Shown here one piece after another: positions 1 through 6,149 of a stretch of DNA of 12,886 nt. Under the pieces are notes generated by a model. The model did not search any database. It saw only the letters and a list, made by a program, of their open reading frames with translations, and had not been told where the DNA came from. Positions within the stretch are counted from its first letter, which is position 1. Each line of letters starts with the position of its first letter. A program made the translations under genes and the position numbers. The stretch comes from JBEHYA01 sp048498415 (GTDB lineage Bacteria; Pseudomonadota; Alphaproteobacteria; UBA9219; RGZA01). The stretch is taken from positions 1-12,886 of the forward strand of contig JBEHYA010000059.1 of the NCBI GenBank assembly GCA_048498415.1. Reading direction: 5' to 3'.

Positions 1-1
1 C

Positions 2-76
2 CCCGCGCCCGCCGGTTCCGTCGTCCCCCCGCCGCCGCAGACGCGGCCGGATCCCCCTCCCCCCGGGAGGGGCTAG
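2..76 (+). CDS. possible 3' end of an upstream gene (Pro-rich tail)
   Basis: The frame beginning at base 2 stays open to a TAG at 74-76 and would encode a tail rich in proline and alanine, including the run PAPAGSVVPPPP. Such tails are common at the C-termini of envelope and membrane-associated proteins. The last residues (DPPPPGRG) and the stop fall inside the left arm of the inverted repeat at 53-156, so if the gene is real the repeat has supplied its end. The other two forward frames are also open for part of this stretch because the DNA is so GC-rich. Frame choice therefore rests only on plausible composition. No function can be given. Confidence 0.2.
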   Translation, partial: PAPAGSVVPPPPQTRPDPPPPGRG

Positions 77-156
77 GGGCGGGCAATCCTCTGCCCCCGG
101 AGAGTTTTCATAACGGATAGGATTTCCCGCCCCTAGCCCCTCCCGAGGGGAGGGGG
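53..156. repeat. 31-bp inverted repeat, GC-rich, upstream of cckA
   Basis: The arm at 53-83 and the arm at 126-156 are reverse complements with 30 of 31 positions matching, separated by a 42-bp loop. Each arm also contains its own small palindrome (a CCCTCCC-type run facing GGGAGGG). The whole can therefore fold either as one long stem or as two hairpins. The core GGGGCTAGGGGCGGG resembles GC-rich repeats seen in multiple copies between genes of many alphaproteobacteria. There is no T-run in the expected place, so it is not a classical intrinsic terminator. It lies 40 bp before the cckA start and could insulate or destabilise upstream transcripts. Confidence 0.85.
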
Positions 157-196
157 AATAGTTGTCTTACCTCCAAAACCCTTTACACTTTGCGGC

Positions 197-2782
197 ATGA
201 AAATGGATTCGCCGCAACCCGCCGCCCCCCGCCTGATGCCCCGCCTGCCGAGCGCCAATACCAATGATGCCGCCGGTTTGATCGCGGAAGCCGGCAAGCA
301 GGAAGGCCAGGAACGCCAGCAGCGTCTGGTCGTGCTGGGCGGCGCGGCGTTTCTGCTCGTCGTTCTCAATGTCGGCATTCTTATTTTCGCCAATCTCGAT
401 CTGCAGCCGGCCAAAGGTTTGTCGGGCGTGGCGATTACCTGCGCCATGATCGGCCTTGCCTTCCTGATCGCGCGCAACATTTATAAAATCAACCGCCTCA
501 GCCAGATTGAAACCGTTTTGGGCGAAGCGTTTGCCGCCGCCTTCAACCCGCAGGTGATCGTCGATGGCGAAGGCCAGAAAGTTCTCAGCAACAAAGCCTA
601 CGATAGCTGGATCGGCAAGGATAACGACCACGCCGAAGCCGCTTTAACCGCCAAATTCAGCGAAAACGCCACCGTGGCGGGCGAATTCCAGCGCATCCGC
701 AAGGCGGCCCGCATCGGCAATGCCACGCAGACGGAACTCCCCGTGGTAAAAGGCGGCAAGATTACCGAATGGCGCCGCATCATCGTGCGCCCGCTCACCT
801 CTACAGGTTACTCCGTCTGGCGTCTGGAAGACGTCAGCGAACGCAAACGCGCGGAGCAGGCCGTGCGCGAAGAACAGGCCAAGCTCATCGACTTCATGGC
901 CCATGCGCCGGTGGGCATTTATTCAGTCGATCAAACCGGTCGCTTCCGTTTCGTCAACCGCACGCTGGCCGACTGGCTGGGCTGCAGCATCGAAGAACTC
1001 ACGGGCGGCACCATTAAATTGCACGATGTGATGGCGCAGAAAACCCAGAACCTTGCGCCCTATGCCATCGGCGCAGGCCCCGAAGGCCATCTGCATGGCG
1101 ACACCTTCATGCGCAGCAAACCCGGGCGCACCTTCCCGGTCTCCATCACGCAAACCGTAGTGATGAACGAAGACAACCAAAGCCTCCGCACCCGTTCCAT
1201 CGTGCGCGATCTCACCCCCGAACAATCCTGGCAGGAAGCCTTGAGCCTGTCAGAACAGCGCTTCCACCGTTTATTCGCGGAAGCCCCGATTGGCGTGGCG
1301 CTTTTGCACGCCAATATGGTCGTGGAAGAATGCAATCATGCGCTTCTCGATCTTTTGCGCAAAAAATCCGACGACGTCTTAAAGAAAAACTTCCTCACCC
1401 TCATCCCCGACGACCAGCGCAAGACGGTGGAAGCCGCGCTCCGCAACGTCATGGAAGGCAAAGACCACGTAAAGCCCGTGGAAGTGCGCGGTCTCACCGA
1501 AGCCAATTCCGTGGTGGTGCTGTTCGCCAAAAGCTTCGCGCTGTCGGGCGCCGCGCATGAAATGGGCGCCATGCTTTATTTCATCGATTACAGCGAACAG
1601 AAGCGCATTGAAGCGCAGCTCGCGCATTCCGTGAAACTGCAGGCCATCGGCCAGCTGGCGGGCGGCGTCGCGCACGATTTCAACAATCTGCTCACCGCCA
1701 TGATCGGCTTCTGCGATCTTTTGCTCCAGCGCCACAAGCCCGGCGATCAGTCGTTTGCCGATATCATGCAGATCAAGCAGAACGGCAACCGCGCGGCGAA
1801 TTTGGTGCGCCAGCTGCTCGCCTTCTCGCGCCAGCAAACCTTGCAGCCGCGCGTGCTCTCGGTCACCGATGTGCTCGCCGAACTCGGCAACCTGCTGCGC
1901 CGCCTCATCGGCGCCAACGTGGAACTCAAAATGCTCCATGGCCGCGATGTCGGCCTCATCCGCGCCGATCAGGGCCAGCTGGAACAGGTCATCATCAACC
2001 TGGTCGTGAATGCGCGCGACGCCATGCCGCAGGGCGGCGCCGTGACGATTACCACCGGCAACCACCACCAAACCCAGCCTATCGGCAAGGTGCAGGATGT
2101 AATGCCGGCCGGCGACTACGTGAAGATTGAAGTGCGCGATCAGGGCATCGGCATTCCCAAAGAAAACCTGCAACGGATTTTCGATCCCTTCTTCTCCACC
2201 AAGGAAGTGGGCTCGGGCACCGGTCTTGGCCTTTCCACCGTTTACGGTATTGTGCGCCAGACCGGCGGCTTTATCGAAGTGGAAAGCACGGTCGGCAAAG
2301 GCTCCGCCTTTATCATTTACCTGCCGCTCCATATCGAAACCGAAAAACCGGCCGCCGCCACGGGCGAACCCGTGCGCGAGAAAAAATCATCCGATCTCAC
2401 GGGGGCCGGCACGGTGCTGCTGGTGGAAGATGAAGATGCCGTGCGTGTGTTTGGCGCCCGCGCACTGCGTAACAAGGGCTATCAGGTCTTGGAGGCCCGC
2501 GGCGGCGAAGAAGCCTTGCGCATCCTCGATGAAACGCAGGGCAAGATCGATCTTCTCATCAGCGACGTCGTCATGCCGCAGATGGATGGCCCCACGCTTA
2601 TCCGGCATGTGAAAGAAAAGAAGCCGGATGTGAAGGTCATTTTCATCTCCGGCTACACCGAAGACCGCTTCCGCGAGCAATTGAAGGAAGGCGAAGTCGT
2701 GCATTTCCTCTCCAAGCCGTTCAGCCTCAAACAGCTGGCCAGCAAGGTGAAGGAAGTGCTCACCGGTGAGACGGACGAATAA
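197..2782 (+). CDS. cckA: CckA-type hybrid sensor histidine kinase
   Basis: This is a membrane-bound hybrid kinase of 861 residues. Two hydrophobic helices lie at about 43-66 and 74-93, with almost no periplasmic loop between them, as in CckA. Next come PAS-like regions at roughly 105-215, 228-345 and 352-470. A dimerisation/phosphoacceptor segment contains [16 protein letters not shown] with the phosphorylated histidine at H493. The ATPase domain has an N box at N605, a G1 box at D648-x-G-x-G, an F box at FDPFFSTK and a G2 box at 672-680. A C-terminal receiver has acidic residues E744/D745, phosphoacceptor D790, S818 and K840. It is longer than Caulobacter CckA (about 690 residues), consistent with an extra PAS-like segment. 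Known role of the family: CckA exchanges phosphate with ChpT, which passes it to CtrA and CpdR to time replication and division. The ATG at 197 has no visible Shine-Dalgarno; ATG at 203 is an alternative. It is followed without a gap by a membrane protein gene. Confidence 0.93.
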   Translation: MKMDSPQPAAPRLMPRLPSANTNDAAGLIAEAGKQEGQERQQRLVVLGGAAFLLVVLNVGILIFANLDLQPAKGLSGVAITCAMIGLAFLIARNIYKINRLSQIETVLGEAFAAAFNPQVIVDGEGQKVLSNKAYDSWIGKDNDHAEAALTAKFSENATVAGEFQRIRKAARIGNATQTELPVVKGGKITEWRRIIVRPLTSTGYSVWRLEDVSERKRAEQAVREEQAKLIDFMAHAPVGIYSVDQTGRFRFVNRTLADWLGCSIEELTGGTIKLHDVMAQKTQNLAPYAIGAGPEGHLHGDTFMRSKPGRTFPVSITQTVVMNEDNQSLRTRSIVRDLTPEQSWQEALSLSEQRFHRLFAEAPIGVALLHANMVVEECNHALLDLLRKKSDDVLKKNFLTLIPDDQRKTVEAALRNVMEGKDHVKPVEVRGLTEANSVVVLFAKSFALSGAAHEMGAMLYFIDYSEQKRIEAQLAHSVKLQAIGQLAGGVAHDFNNLLTAMIGFCDLLLQRHKPGDQSFADIMQIKQNGNRAANLVRQLLAFSRQQTLQPRVLSVTDVLAELGNLLRRLIGANVELKMLHGRDVGLIRADQGQLEQVIINLVVNARDAMPQGGAVTITTGNHHQTQPIGKVQDVMPAGDYVKIEVRDQGIGIPKENLQRIFDPFFSTKEVGSGTGLGLSTVYGIVRQTGGFIEVESTVGKGSAFIIYLPLHIETEKPAAATGEPVREKKSSDLTGAGTVLLVEDEDAVRVFGARALRNKGYQVLEARGGEEALRILDETQGKIDLLISDVVMPQMDGPTLIRHVKEKKPDVKVIFISGYTEDRFREQLKEGEVVHFLSKPFSLKQLASKVKEVLTGETDE

Positions 2783-3949
2783 ATGCCAACCCTCTTCGCG
2801 CGCGCCGGCGATTTCATCTTCCGCATCCCGCTAAAGCAGCTGGCGTTGCTGCTTTGCGCCATCCTGCTGGTGCGCACCGGCATCTGGGATATGGGCTCGC
2901 TCACCGATCAGGTAGAAACCGCGCTCGCGCCGCTGGCCCAGCGGCCGGCGCATATGCAGTGGTACTATCTCTGGAACTATCTGCAGCCGGCCCTTTTCCA
3001 CTGGCTGGTGATGAAGCCGGAACCCGATGCCTACCCGCTGGCCTATACCGTCTATTTCGTCTACTGCCTGATCATCGAAATGATCGCGACCTTTCTGGTC
3101 TGCGCGCTCATCATCAAACGCCTGCCCGATCACGCCGCGCGCGCCGCGCTGATCATCTATTTCAGCATTCCCATTTCGGCCACCGCCTATTTCTGGGTCG
3201 GCATGGATGGCATGGCGCATCTCATCATGCTTCTTGCGCTTGTGTGGCCGCGCAACATGGTGTGGGCATTGTTCTGCGGCACGCTGCTTGGCCTGCAGCA
3301 TGCGGAACAGGGCGTGGTGGCCTATGGCGCCCTCGCCCTTTCGCTGTTTCTCGCCAAACCCAGTGTGCTGCCCGCTTCACCAAGCCGCGAATGGGCGCTG
3401 GCGTCGTTCGTCGGCGTGCTGCTGGGCAAAGCCGCGCTTTATCTCTGGTTCATTGAGCACGATATGTTCCTGCCCAATTCCCGCGGGCTCTGGATGCAGC
3501 ATTATCAGGATTACATCATCGGCTATTTCCTGCTGCATCCCTTCATCACCCTCGCCTCGCTGTTCGGCACCGGCTGGCTGGCGGTAGCGCATATGCTGGA
3601 TTTCAAAGGCGCCCGCCGCGCCTTCTTCATCCCGCTCATCGGCCTCACCGGTTTGCTTTTGCTGGCGGAAGACGAAACGCGCGTGATTGCCATGACCAGC
3701 TTTCCGCTGGTCGCCGCGTGGATGCTGTTCAATGAAAAATTCCTGGAAAAACTCAGCCGCGAATTCATCGGCCTGATGGGCGTGCTGTTAATCGTGATAC
3801 CGTGGCTGTGGGTCTGGCGCGGCGAACCGCGCTTCTCCGCCTTCCCCTACGATGTCGCGTATATTTTAAGCACGCTGCTGGGCTGGCCCCAGATGGACAT
3901 CCGTTCGCTCTTCACCGAGCTGTTTCACTTCAAGCCGTATTTATTTTAA
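2783..3949 (+). CDS. polytopic membrane protein of unknown function
   Basis: A 388-residue protein whose ATG begins at the base after the cckA TAA, so the two are almost surely co-transcribed and probably translationally coupled. A GGTGAG 12 bases upstream lies inside the cckA end. About nine or ten hydrophobic segments can be seen, near residues 17-33, 88-112, 119-140, 145-165, 168-192, 205-225, 245-272, 280-296, 300-316 and 327-345. Loops carry conserved-looking polar motifs: VGMDGMAH (139-146), LQHAEQG (171-177) and EDETR (296-300). A charged EDxTR motif at a membrane boundary recalls polytopic envelope polysaccharide or GT-C-like proteins, but this is only a suggestion and no family is recognised. 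There is no signal peptide apart from the first membrane segment. Codon use matches its neighbours. Its position suggests a membrane or envelope job, not necessarily linked to CckA signalling. Confidence 0.85.
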   Translation: MPTLFARAGDFIFRIPLKQLALLLCAILLVRTGIWDMGSLTDQVETALAPLAQRPAHMQWYYLWNYLQPALFHWLVMKPEPDAYPLAYTVYFVYCLIIEMIATFLVCALIIKRLPDHAARAALIIYFSIPISATAYFWVGMDGMAHLIMLLALVWPRNMVWALFCGTLLGLQHAEQGVVAYGALALSLFLAKPSVLPASPSREWALASFVGVLLGKAALYLWFIEHDMFLPNSRGLWMQHYQDYIIGYFLLHPFITLASLFGTGWLAVAHMLDFKGARRAFFIPLIGLTGLLLLAEDETRVIAMTSFPLVAAWMLFNEKFLEKLSREFIGLMGVLLIVIPWLWVWRGEPRFSAFPYDVAYILSTLLGWPQMDIRSLFTELFHFKPYLF

Positions 3950-3952
3950 ACG

Positions 3953-4192
3953 TTAGACGCCGGCATCGGGGCGGTGATGCAAGCCATGCCGATAGTGCGG
4001 CCGGCCGGGGCCCGCATGAATCCCCAGCGCATTTTCAATTTCATGCTCTATTGCATTCACGATGGCGCCAACGCGAATAGCGGGCGCATGATGATGGCGT
4101 GTATGCGTGGGCGCGACCATATCGCCAATAGCCGGAAGGAACGCCGCTACTGTTTCTGCAAACGCACCGGGATTTGTGTGTGGGCCACGCAT
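3953..4192 (-). CDS. doubtful small His-rich hypothetical protein
   Basis: A 79-codon minus-strand frame with ATG at 4192 and TAA at 3955-3953, converging on the preceding membrane-protein gene with only 3 bases between stops. In its favour, GGAG sits 8 bases before the ATG on the minus strand, the AT-rich block lies upstream where a promoter could be, and it fills a gap otherwise without genes. Against it, third-position GC is clearly lower than in the neighbouring genes, composition is odd (three consecutive His in HTRHHHAP and several more His near the end), and no family is recognised. The + strand also has an 89-codon GTG-start frame over the same DNA, so this may be decayed or non-coding sequence. 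Confidence 0.2.
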   Translation of the reverse strand: MRGPHTNPGAFAETVAAFLPAIGDMVAPTHTRHHHAPAIRVGAIVNAIEHEIENALGIHAGPGRPHYRHGLHHRPDAGV

Positions 4193-4235
4193 TCGTTTCG
4201 CTCCGCTACTGGTTATGCTTCCAATGTAATCGAAA

Positions 4236-4300
4236 CTATTTAATTAAAGTTTTATTTTCCTTAAACATGGCTAATTTTGTCTTAATAATAGCACATTTCG
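4236..4300. other. AT-rich block in the cckA-recA gap
   Basis: This stretch of about 65 bp is strongly AT-rich in an otherwise GC-rich window. It has TTAA at 4240, 4244, 4261 and 4282 and several T-runs. It is immediately followed by two DnaA boxes. An AT-rich segment next to DnaA boxes is the arrangement of a duplex-unwinding element, but AT-rich DNA is equally typical of a promoter region, and divergent promoters for recA or the minus-strand ORF are possible. Confidence 0.55.
4261..4285 (+). promoter_or_regulatory. CtrA-like recognition motif cluster
   Basis: CtrA of alphaproteobacteria binds TTAA-N7-TTAA(C), with TTAACCAT as a related half-type site. Here CTAA (4271-4274), seven bases, then TTAA (4282-4285) fits the first motif with one mismatch and exact spacing. 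TTAAACAT at 4261-4268 fits the second with one mismatch. Short AT-rich motifs occur by chance in an AT-rich block, so this is modest support. It gains interest because the DnaA boxes lie 20 bp downstream and because cckA, the top of the CtrA phosphorelay, is the upstream gene. Confidence 0.35.
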
Positions 4301-4305
4301 GCTAG

Positions 4306-4334
4306 TTATGCACAGGTTTTTGCGCTTATCCACG
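4306..4334 (+). promoter_or_regulatory. two direct DnaA boxes
   Basis: TTATGCACA at 4306-4314 is a perfect match to the DnaA box consensus TTATNCACA. TTATCCACG at 4326-4334 matches eight of nine positions of the strong box TTATCCACA. They are in the same orientation and 20 bp apart start to start, close to two helical turns, so bound DnaA molecules would lie on one face of the DNA. They sit between the AT-rich block and the repeat upstream of recA, 242 bp before its start codon. They could mark a DnaA-regulated promoter, a DnaA-titrating site or part of an origin. Nothing here decides between these. Confidence 0.5.
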
Positions 4335-4355
4335 GGCCTGCGCACACGAAAAAGC

Positions 4356-4435
4356 ATGCCCCGTTGAAAAACGGGGCCCATCTATCAGAAAAACGGGATG
4401 CGTATAGATGGGCCCCGGCCTCCGCCGGGGCATAC
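4356..4435. repeat. double-hairpin inverted repeat upstream of recA
   Basis: The left arm at 4356-4385 and right arm at 4404-4433 are inverted copies. They match perfectly over the inner 13 bp (GGGGCCCATCTAT facing ATAGATGGGCCCC) and differ only near hairpin tips. Each arm folds by itself: GCCCCGTT-GAAA-AACGGGGC (4358-4377) and GCCCCGGC-CTCC-GCCGGGGC (4412-4431). Where the arms differ (TT/AA against GC/GC) both sides of the stem changed together, so pairing is kept. The outer end, read from the right, is GTATGCCCC, as in the repeat at 5962-6126. A further palindrome, ACACATA-TC-TATGTGT (4434-4449), abuts it. It lies between the DnaA boxes and the LexA box. Confidence 0.8.
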
Positions 4436-4483
4436 ACATATCTATGTGTCCATCTCCCCCGCTTTTTGAATCATCCGCATAAG

Positions 4484-4498
4484 GAACAAAGATAGAAC
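4484..4498. promoter_or_regulatory. LexA (SOS) box of recA
   Basis: GAAC at 4484-4487, seven bases, then GAAC at 4495-4498 is an exact match to the alphaproteobacterial LexA operator GAAC-N7-GAAC (GTTC-N7-GTTC on the other strand). It differs from the CTGT-N8-ACAG box of enterics. It lies 78 bp before the chosen recA start, next to the likely -35 element, so bound LexA would block RNA polymerase. A third GAAC at 4509-4512 does not keep the spacing. Confidence 0.88.
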
Positions 4499-4526
4499 TT
4501 GTATATGAGAACAAAACATGAATAAT
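4499..4526 (+). promoter_or_regulatory. probable recA promoter
   Basis: TTGTAT at 4499-4504 and AATAAT at 4521-4526 are separated by 16 bp and fit -35/-10 positions (AATAAT matches TATAAT at five of six). The -35 directly abuts the LexA box, the layout expected for SOS control. Transcription would begin near 4533, leaving a leader of about 43 bases. It would also exclude the in-frame ATG at 4525 as a start. The -35 match is weak. Confidence 0.4.
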
Positions 4527-4575
4527 GCAACTCACCCACCCGGTACTAAATCTCTTTACATACAGGGAGTCCTCA

Positions 4576-5697
4576 ATGTCCAATTCCGCCCTCCGCGTCG
4601 TCAAATCTGAAAAAGGTGAATCCATGGCTGCTTCCGAACGTCTCGCTGATAAGGACAAGCAGAAGGCCCTCGACGCGGCGCTGGTGCAGATCGAACGCTC
4701 GTTCGGCAAGGGCTCGATCATGAAGCTCGGCACCCGCGAAGCGATCGACATTGAAACCATCTCCACCGGCTCTTTAAGCCTCGATATCGCCCTTGGCGTC
4801 GGCGGCCTGCCGCGCGGCCGTATCATCGAAATCTATGGCCCGGAAAGCTCGGGCAAAACCACCCTCGCGCTGCAAGTCGTCGCGGAAGCGCAAAAGGCCG
4901 GCGGCGCCTGCGCCTTCGTGGATGCCGAACACGCGCTCGATCCCTCCTATGCCAAGAAGCTCGGCGTCAATATCGACGACCTGCTGATCTCGCAACCCGA
5001 CACGGGCGAACAGGCCCTTGAAATCACCGACACCCTTGTGCGCTCCGGCGCTCTGGATGTTCTGGTGGTGGATAGTGTTGCCGCGCTCGTGCCGAAAGCC
5101 GAACTGGAAGGCGAAATGGGCGATAGCCACATGGGCCTGCAGGCGCGCCTGATGAGCCAGGCTTTGCGCAAGCTTACCGCCAGCATTTCCAAATCAAACT
5201 GCATGGTGATTTTCATCAACCAGATCCGCCAGAAAATCGGCGTGATGTTCGGTAATCCGGAAACCACCACCGGCGGTAACGCGCTCAAGTTCTACGCCTC
5301 TGTGCGCCTCGATATCCGCCGCATCGGCGCTATCAAGGATAAGGAAATCGTGGTCGGCAACCAGACCCGCGTGAAGGTCGTCAAAAACAAAATGGCCCCT
5401 CCGTTCCGCGTCGTGGAATTCGATATCATGTACGGCGAAGGCGTCTCCAAGATGGGTGAAATCCTTGATCTGGGTCTTGCCGCCAACGTCATCGAAAAAT
5501 CCGGCGCGTGGTTCTCGTATGATGGCGAACGCATCGGCCAGGGCCGTGAAAACGCCAAGACCTATTTGAAGGAACATCCTGAAGCCGCCACCGCGCTTGA
5601 AAACCAGATCCGTGCGAATGCAGGTCTCGTTGCCGGCGCGATGATGGATGGCGAAGCCGTCACCGGTAGCGATAACAGCGAAGACGACGGCGAATAA
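4576..5697 (+). CDS. recA: RecA recombinase
   Basis: RecA is the ATP-dependent strand-exchange protein. It also triggers self-cleavage of LexA when bound to single-stranded DNA. The protein has 373 residues from the chosen ATG. It shows the core entry [20 protein letters not shown], Walker [10 protein letters not shown] (88-96), E118 in VDAEHALDP, Walker B LDVLVVDS (160-167), the L2/DNA-binding region [13 protein letters not shown] (226-238) and an acidic C-terminal tail ending EDDGE. The start at 4576 is preferred because AGGGAG lies six bases upstream. An in-frame ATG at 4525 would add 17 unusual residues and sits in the predicted promoter, and ATG 4624 is a later alternative. With the ATG at 4576 the protein is about 15-20 residues longer than E. 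coli or Caulobacter RecA, mostly at the N-terminus. Expression should be SOS-induced through the upstream LexA box. Confidence 0.98.
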   Translation: MSNSALRVVKSEKGESMAASERLADKDKQKALDAALVQIERSFGKGSIMKLGTREAIDIETISTGSLSLDIALGVGGLPRGRIIEIYGPESSGKTTLALQVVAEAQKAGGACAFVDAEHALDPSYAKKLGVNIDDLLISQPDTGEQALEITDTLVRSGALDVLVVDSVAALVPKAELEGEMGDSHMGLQARLMSQALRKLTASISKSNCMVIFINQIRQKIGVMFGNPETTTGGNALKFYASVRLDIRRIGAIKDKEIVVGNQTRVKVVKNKMAPPFRVVEFDIMYGEGVSKMGEILDLGLAANVIEKSGAWFSYDGERIGQGRENAKTYLKEHPEAATALENQIRANAGLVAGAMMDGEAVTGSDNSEDDGE

Positions 5698-5704
5698 CGA
5701 ATAG

Positions 5705-5825
5705 ATCTGCCACTTGCCTTTCGCAATGAACGGCGCTGCCTGTTTCGCCTAAAAGCGTTCATTCAGCACCGGATGGAACAACCTCCAGGTTTCTTCCGCT
5801 TTGCATCGGCAGTGGCAGATTTTTT
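5705..5825 (+). ncRNA. candidate structured RNA downstream of recA
   Basis: This segment starts 8 bases after the recA stop and folds as a closed domain. ATCTGCCACT (5705-5714) pairs with AGTGGCAGAT (5811-5820), and GCC (5716-5718) with GGC (5808-5810), leaving one bulge. Inside are a stem AATGAACG/CGTTCATT (5725-5732 with 5756-5763) and a stem 5770-5779/5789-5798 with one T-T mismatch and one G-T pair. The second stem carries a nine-base loop AACCTCCAG. Six T residues (5820-5825) follow the closing stem, as at an intrinsic 3' end. The loop contains ACCTCC, complementary to Shine-Dalgarno GGAGGU, recalling anti-SD loops of rhizobial alpha-r14/cuckoo-type sRNAs. It could instead be just the recA 3' UTR. 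No known RNA family is matched with confidence. Confidence 0.4.
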
Positions 5826-5916
5826 GAACTGCATTAGAAATGCGCGTTTTTTAAAAAGCTACGGGTACCTCCAGGCTAACGTTCATCGCTCTTTTGGCAG
5901 TGTTTCTTGACTAGAT

Positions 5917-5951
5917 AAGGCCCCCCAGTTCATTCTGTGGGGCCTTTTTTT
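5917..5951 (+). terminator. Rho-independent terminator
   Basis: A strong stem pairs 5917-5928 with 5935-5946 (AAGGCCCC-C-CAG against CTG-T-GGGGCCTT, one C-T mismatch), with loop TTCATT, followed directly by seven T residues (5945-5951). It ends transcription from recA and/or the RNA-like segments at 5705-5902 before the palindromic repeats and ilvE. Confidence 0.92.
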
Positions 5952-5961
5952 ACTAGCCAAG

Positions 5962-6126
5962 GTATGCACCTGCGAAGGCAGGTGCCCATTTATCCGGGTA
6001 CTAATCCCATACGTACATACCAGCGAAAGCTGGTATCCAGTTTTCTATTAGTAAACCAAACTGGATTCCGGCTTGCGCCGGAATGTTCATAAAGGATAAT
6101 GGCCCCCTGCCTTCGCAGGGGCATAC
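5962..6126. repeat. outer double-hairpin inverted repeat, split by another repeat
   Basis: The left arm 5962-5995 and right arm 6094-6126 are reverse complements with three substitutions and one single-base indel. Each arm forms its own hairpin: GCACCTGC-GAAG-GCAGGTGC (5966-5985) and CCCCTGC-CTTC-GCAGGGG (6104-6121). The A/T pair in the left stem is replaced by C/G in the right, so pairing is kept. The ends read GTATGC, matching the repeat at 4356-4435, so both belong to one family. The loop between the arms contains a complete second palindromic repeat at 6016-6085. The right arm ends 24 bp before the ilvE start. Confidence 0.8.
6016..6085. repeat. inner double-hairpin inverted repeat
   Basis: The left arm 6016-6043 and right arm 6058-6085 are inverted copies over 28 bp with five differences. 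They share an unbroken inner 9-bp match (ATCCAGTTT facing AAACTGGAT). Each arm has a self-complementary hairpin: ATACCAGC-GAAA-GCTGGTAT (6017-6036) and ATTCCGGC-TTGC-GCCGGAAT (6065-6084). Four of the five differences are two compensated base pairs; the fifth is in the loop. This matches the common alphaproteobacterial repeat style with CATnCC...GGnATCCAG. Confidence 0.85.
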
Positions 6127-6149
6127 ACAAATTATCAGAGGTTATTACA

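Noticed and set aside
1..196. LexA box upstream of cckA
   Set aside because: In Rhodobacter capsulatus LexA is reported to affect cckA, so I looked; GTTC at 15-18 has no partner at N7 spacing.
1379..2332. Minus-strand open frame of 317 codons opposite cckA
   Set aside because: Overlaps the HisKA/ATPase domains of cckA; the His- and Ala-rich translation is typical of an antisense shadow.
3974..4243. 89-codon + strand frame
   Set aside because: Starts with GTG without a ribosome binding site, has an unusual Met/Arg/Cys-rich composition, and overlaps the better-supported though still doubtful minus-strand frame.
4525..4575. Upstream ATG extension of recA
   Set aside because: ATG 4576 has a strong AGGGAG at six bases, whereas the 17 added residues are unlike RecA and lie around the predicted -10.
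4326..4826. Minus-strand frame of 166 codons across the recA start and its control region
   Set aside because: It would run through the LexA box, promoter and repeat; no ribosome binding site or family features are seen.
5705..5825. Known RNA such as 6S, 4.5S SRP or tmRNA
   Set aside because: No SRP GGAA-type apical motif, no tmRNA tag or acceptor, and not the long internal bubble of 6S; kept only as an unassigned candidate.
6099..6149. Earlier ATG for ilvE
   Set aside because: It lies inside the palindromic repeat, adds 17 residues unlike the family, and ATG 6150 has AGAGG at eight bases.
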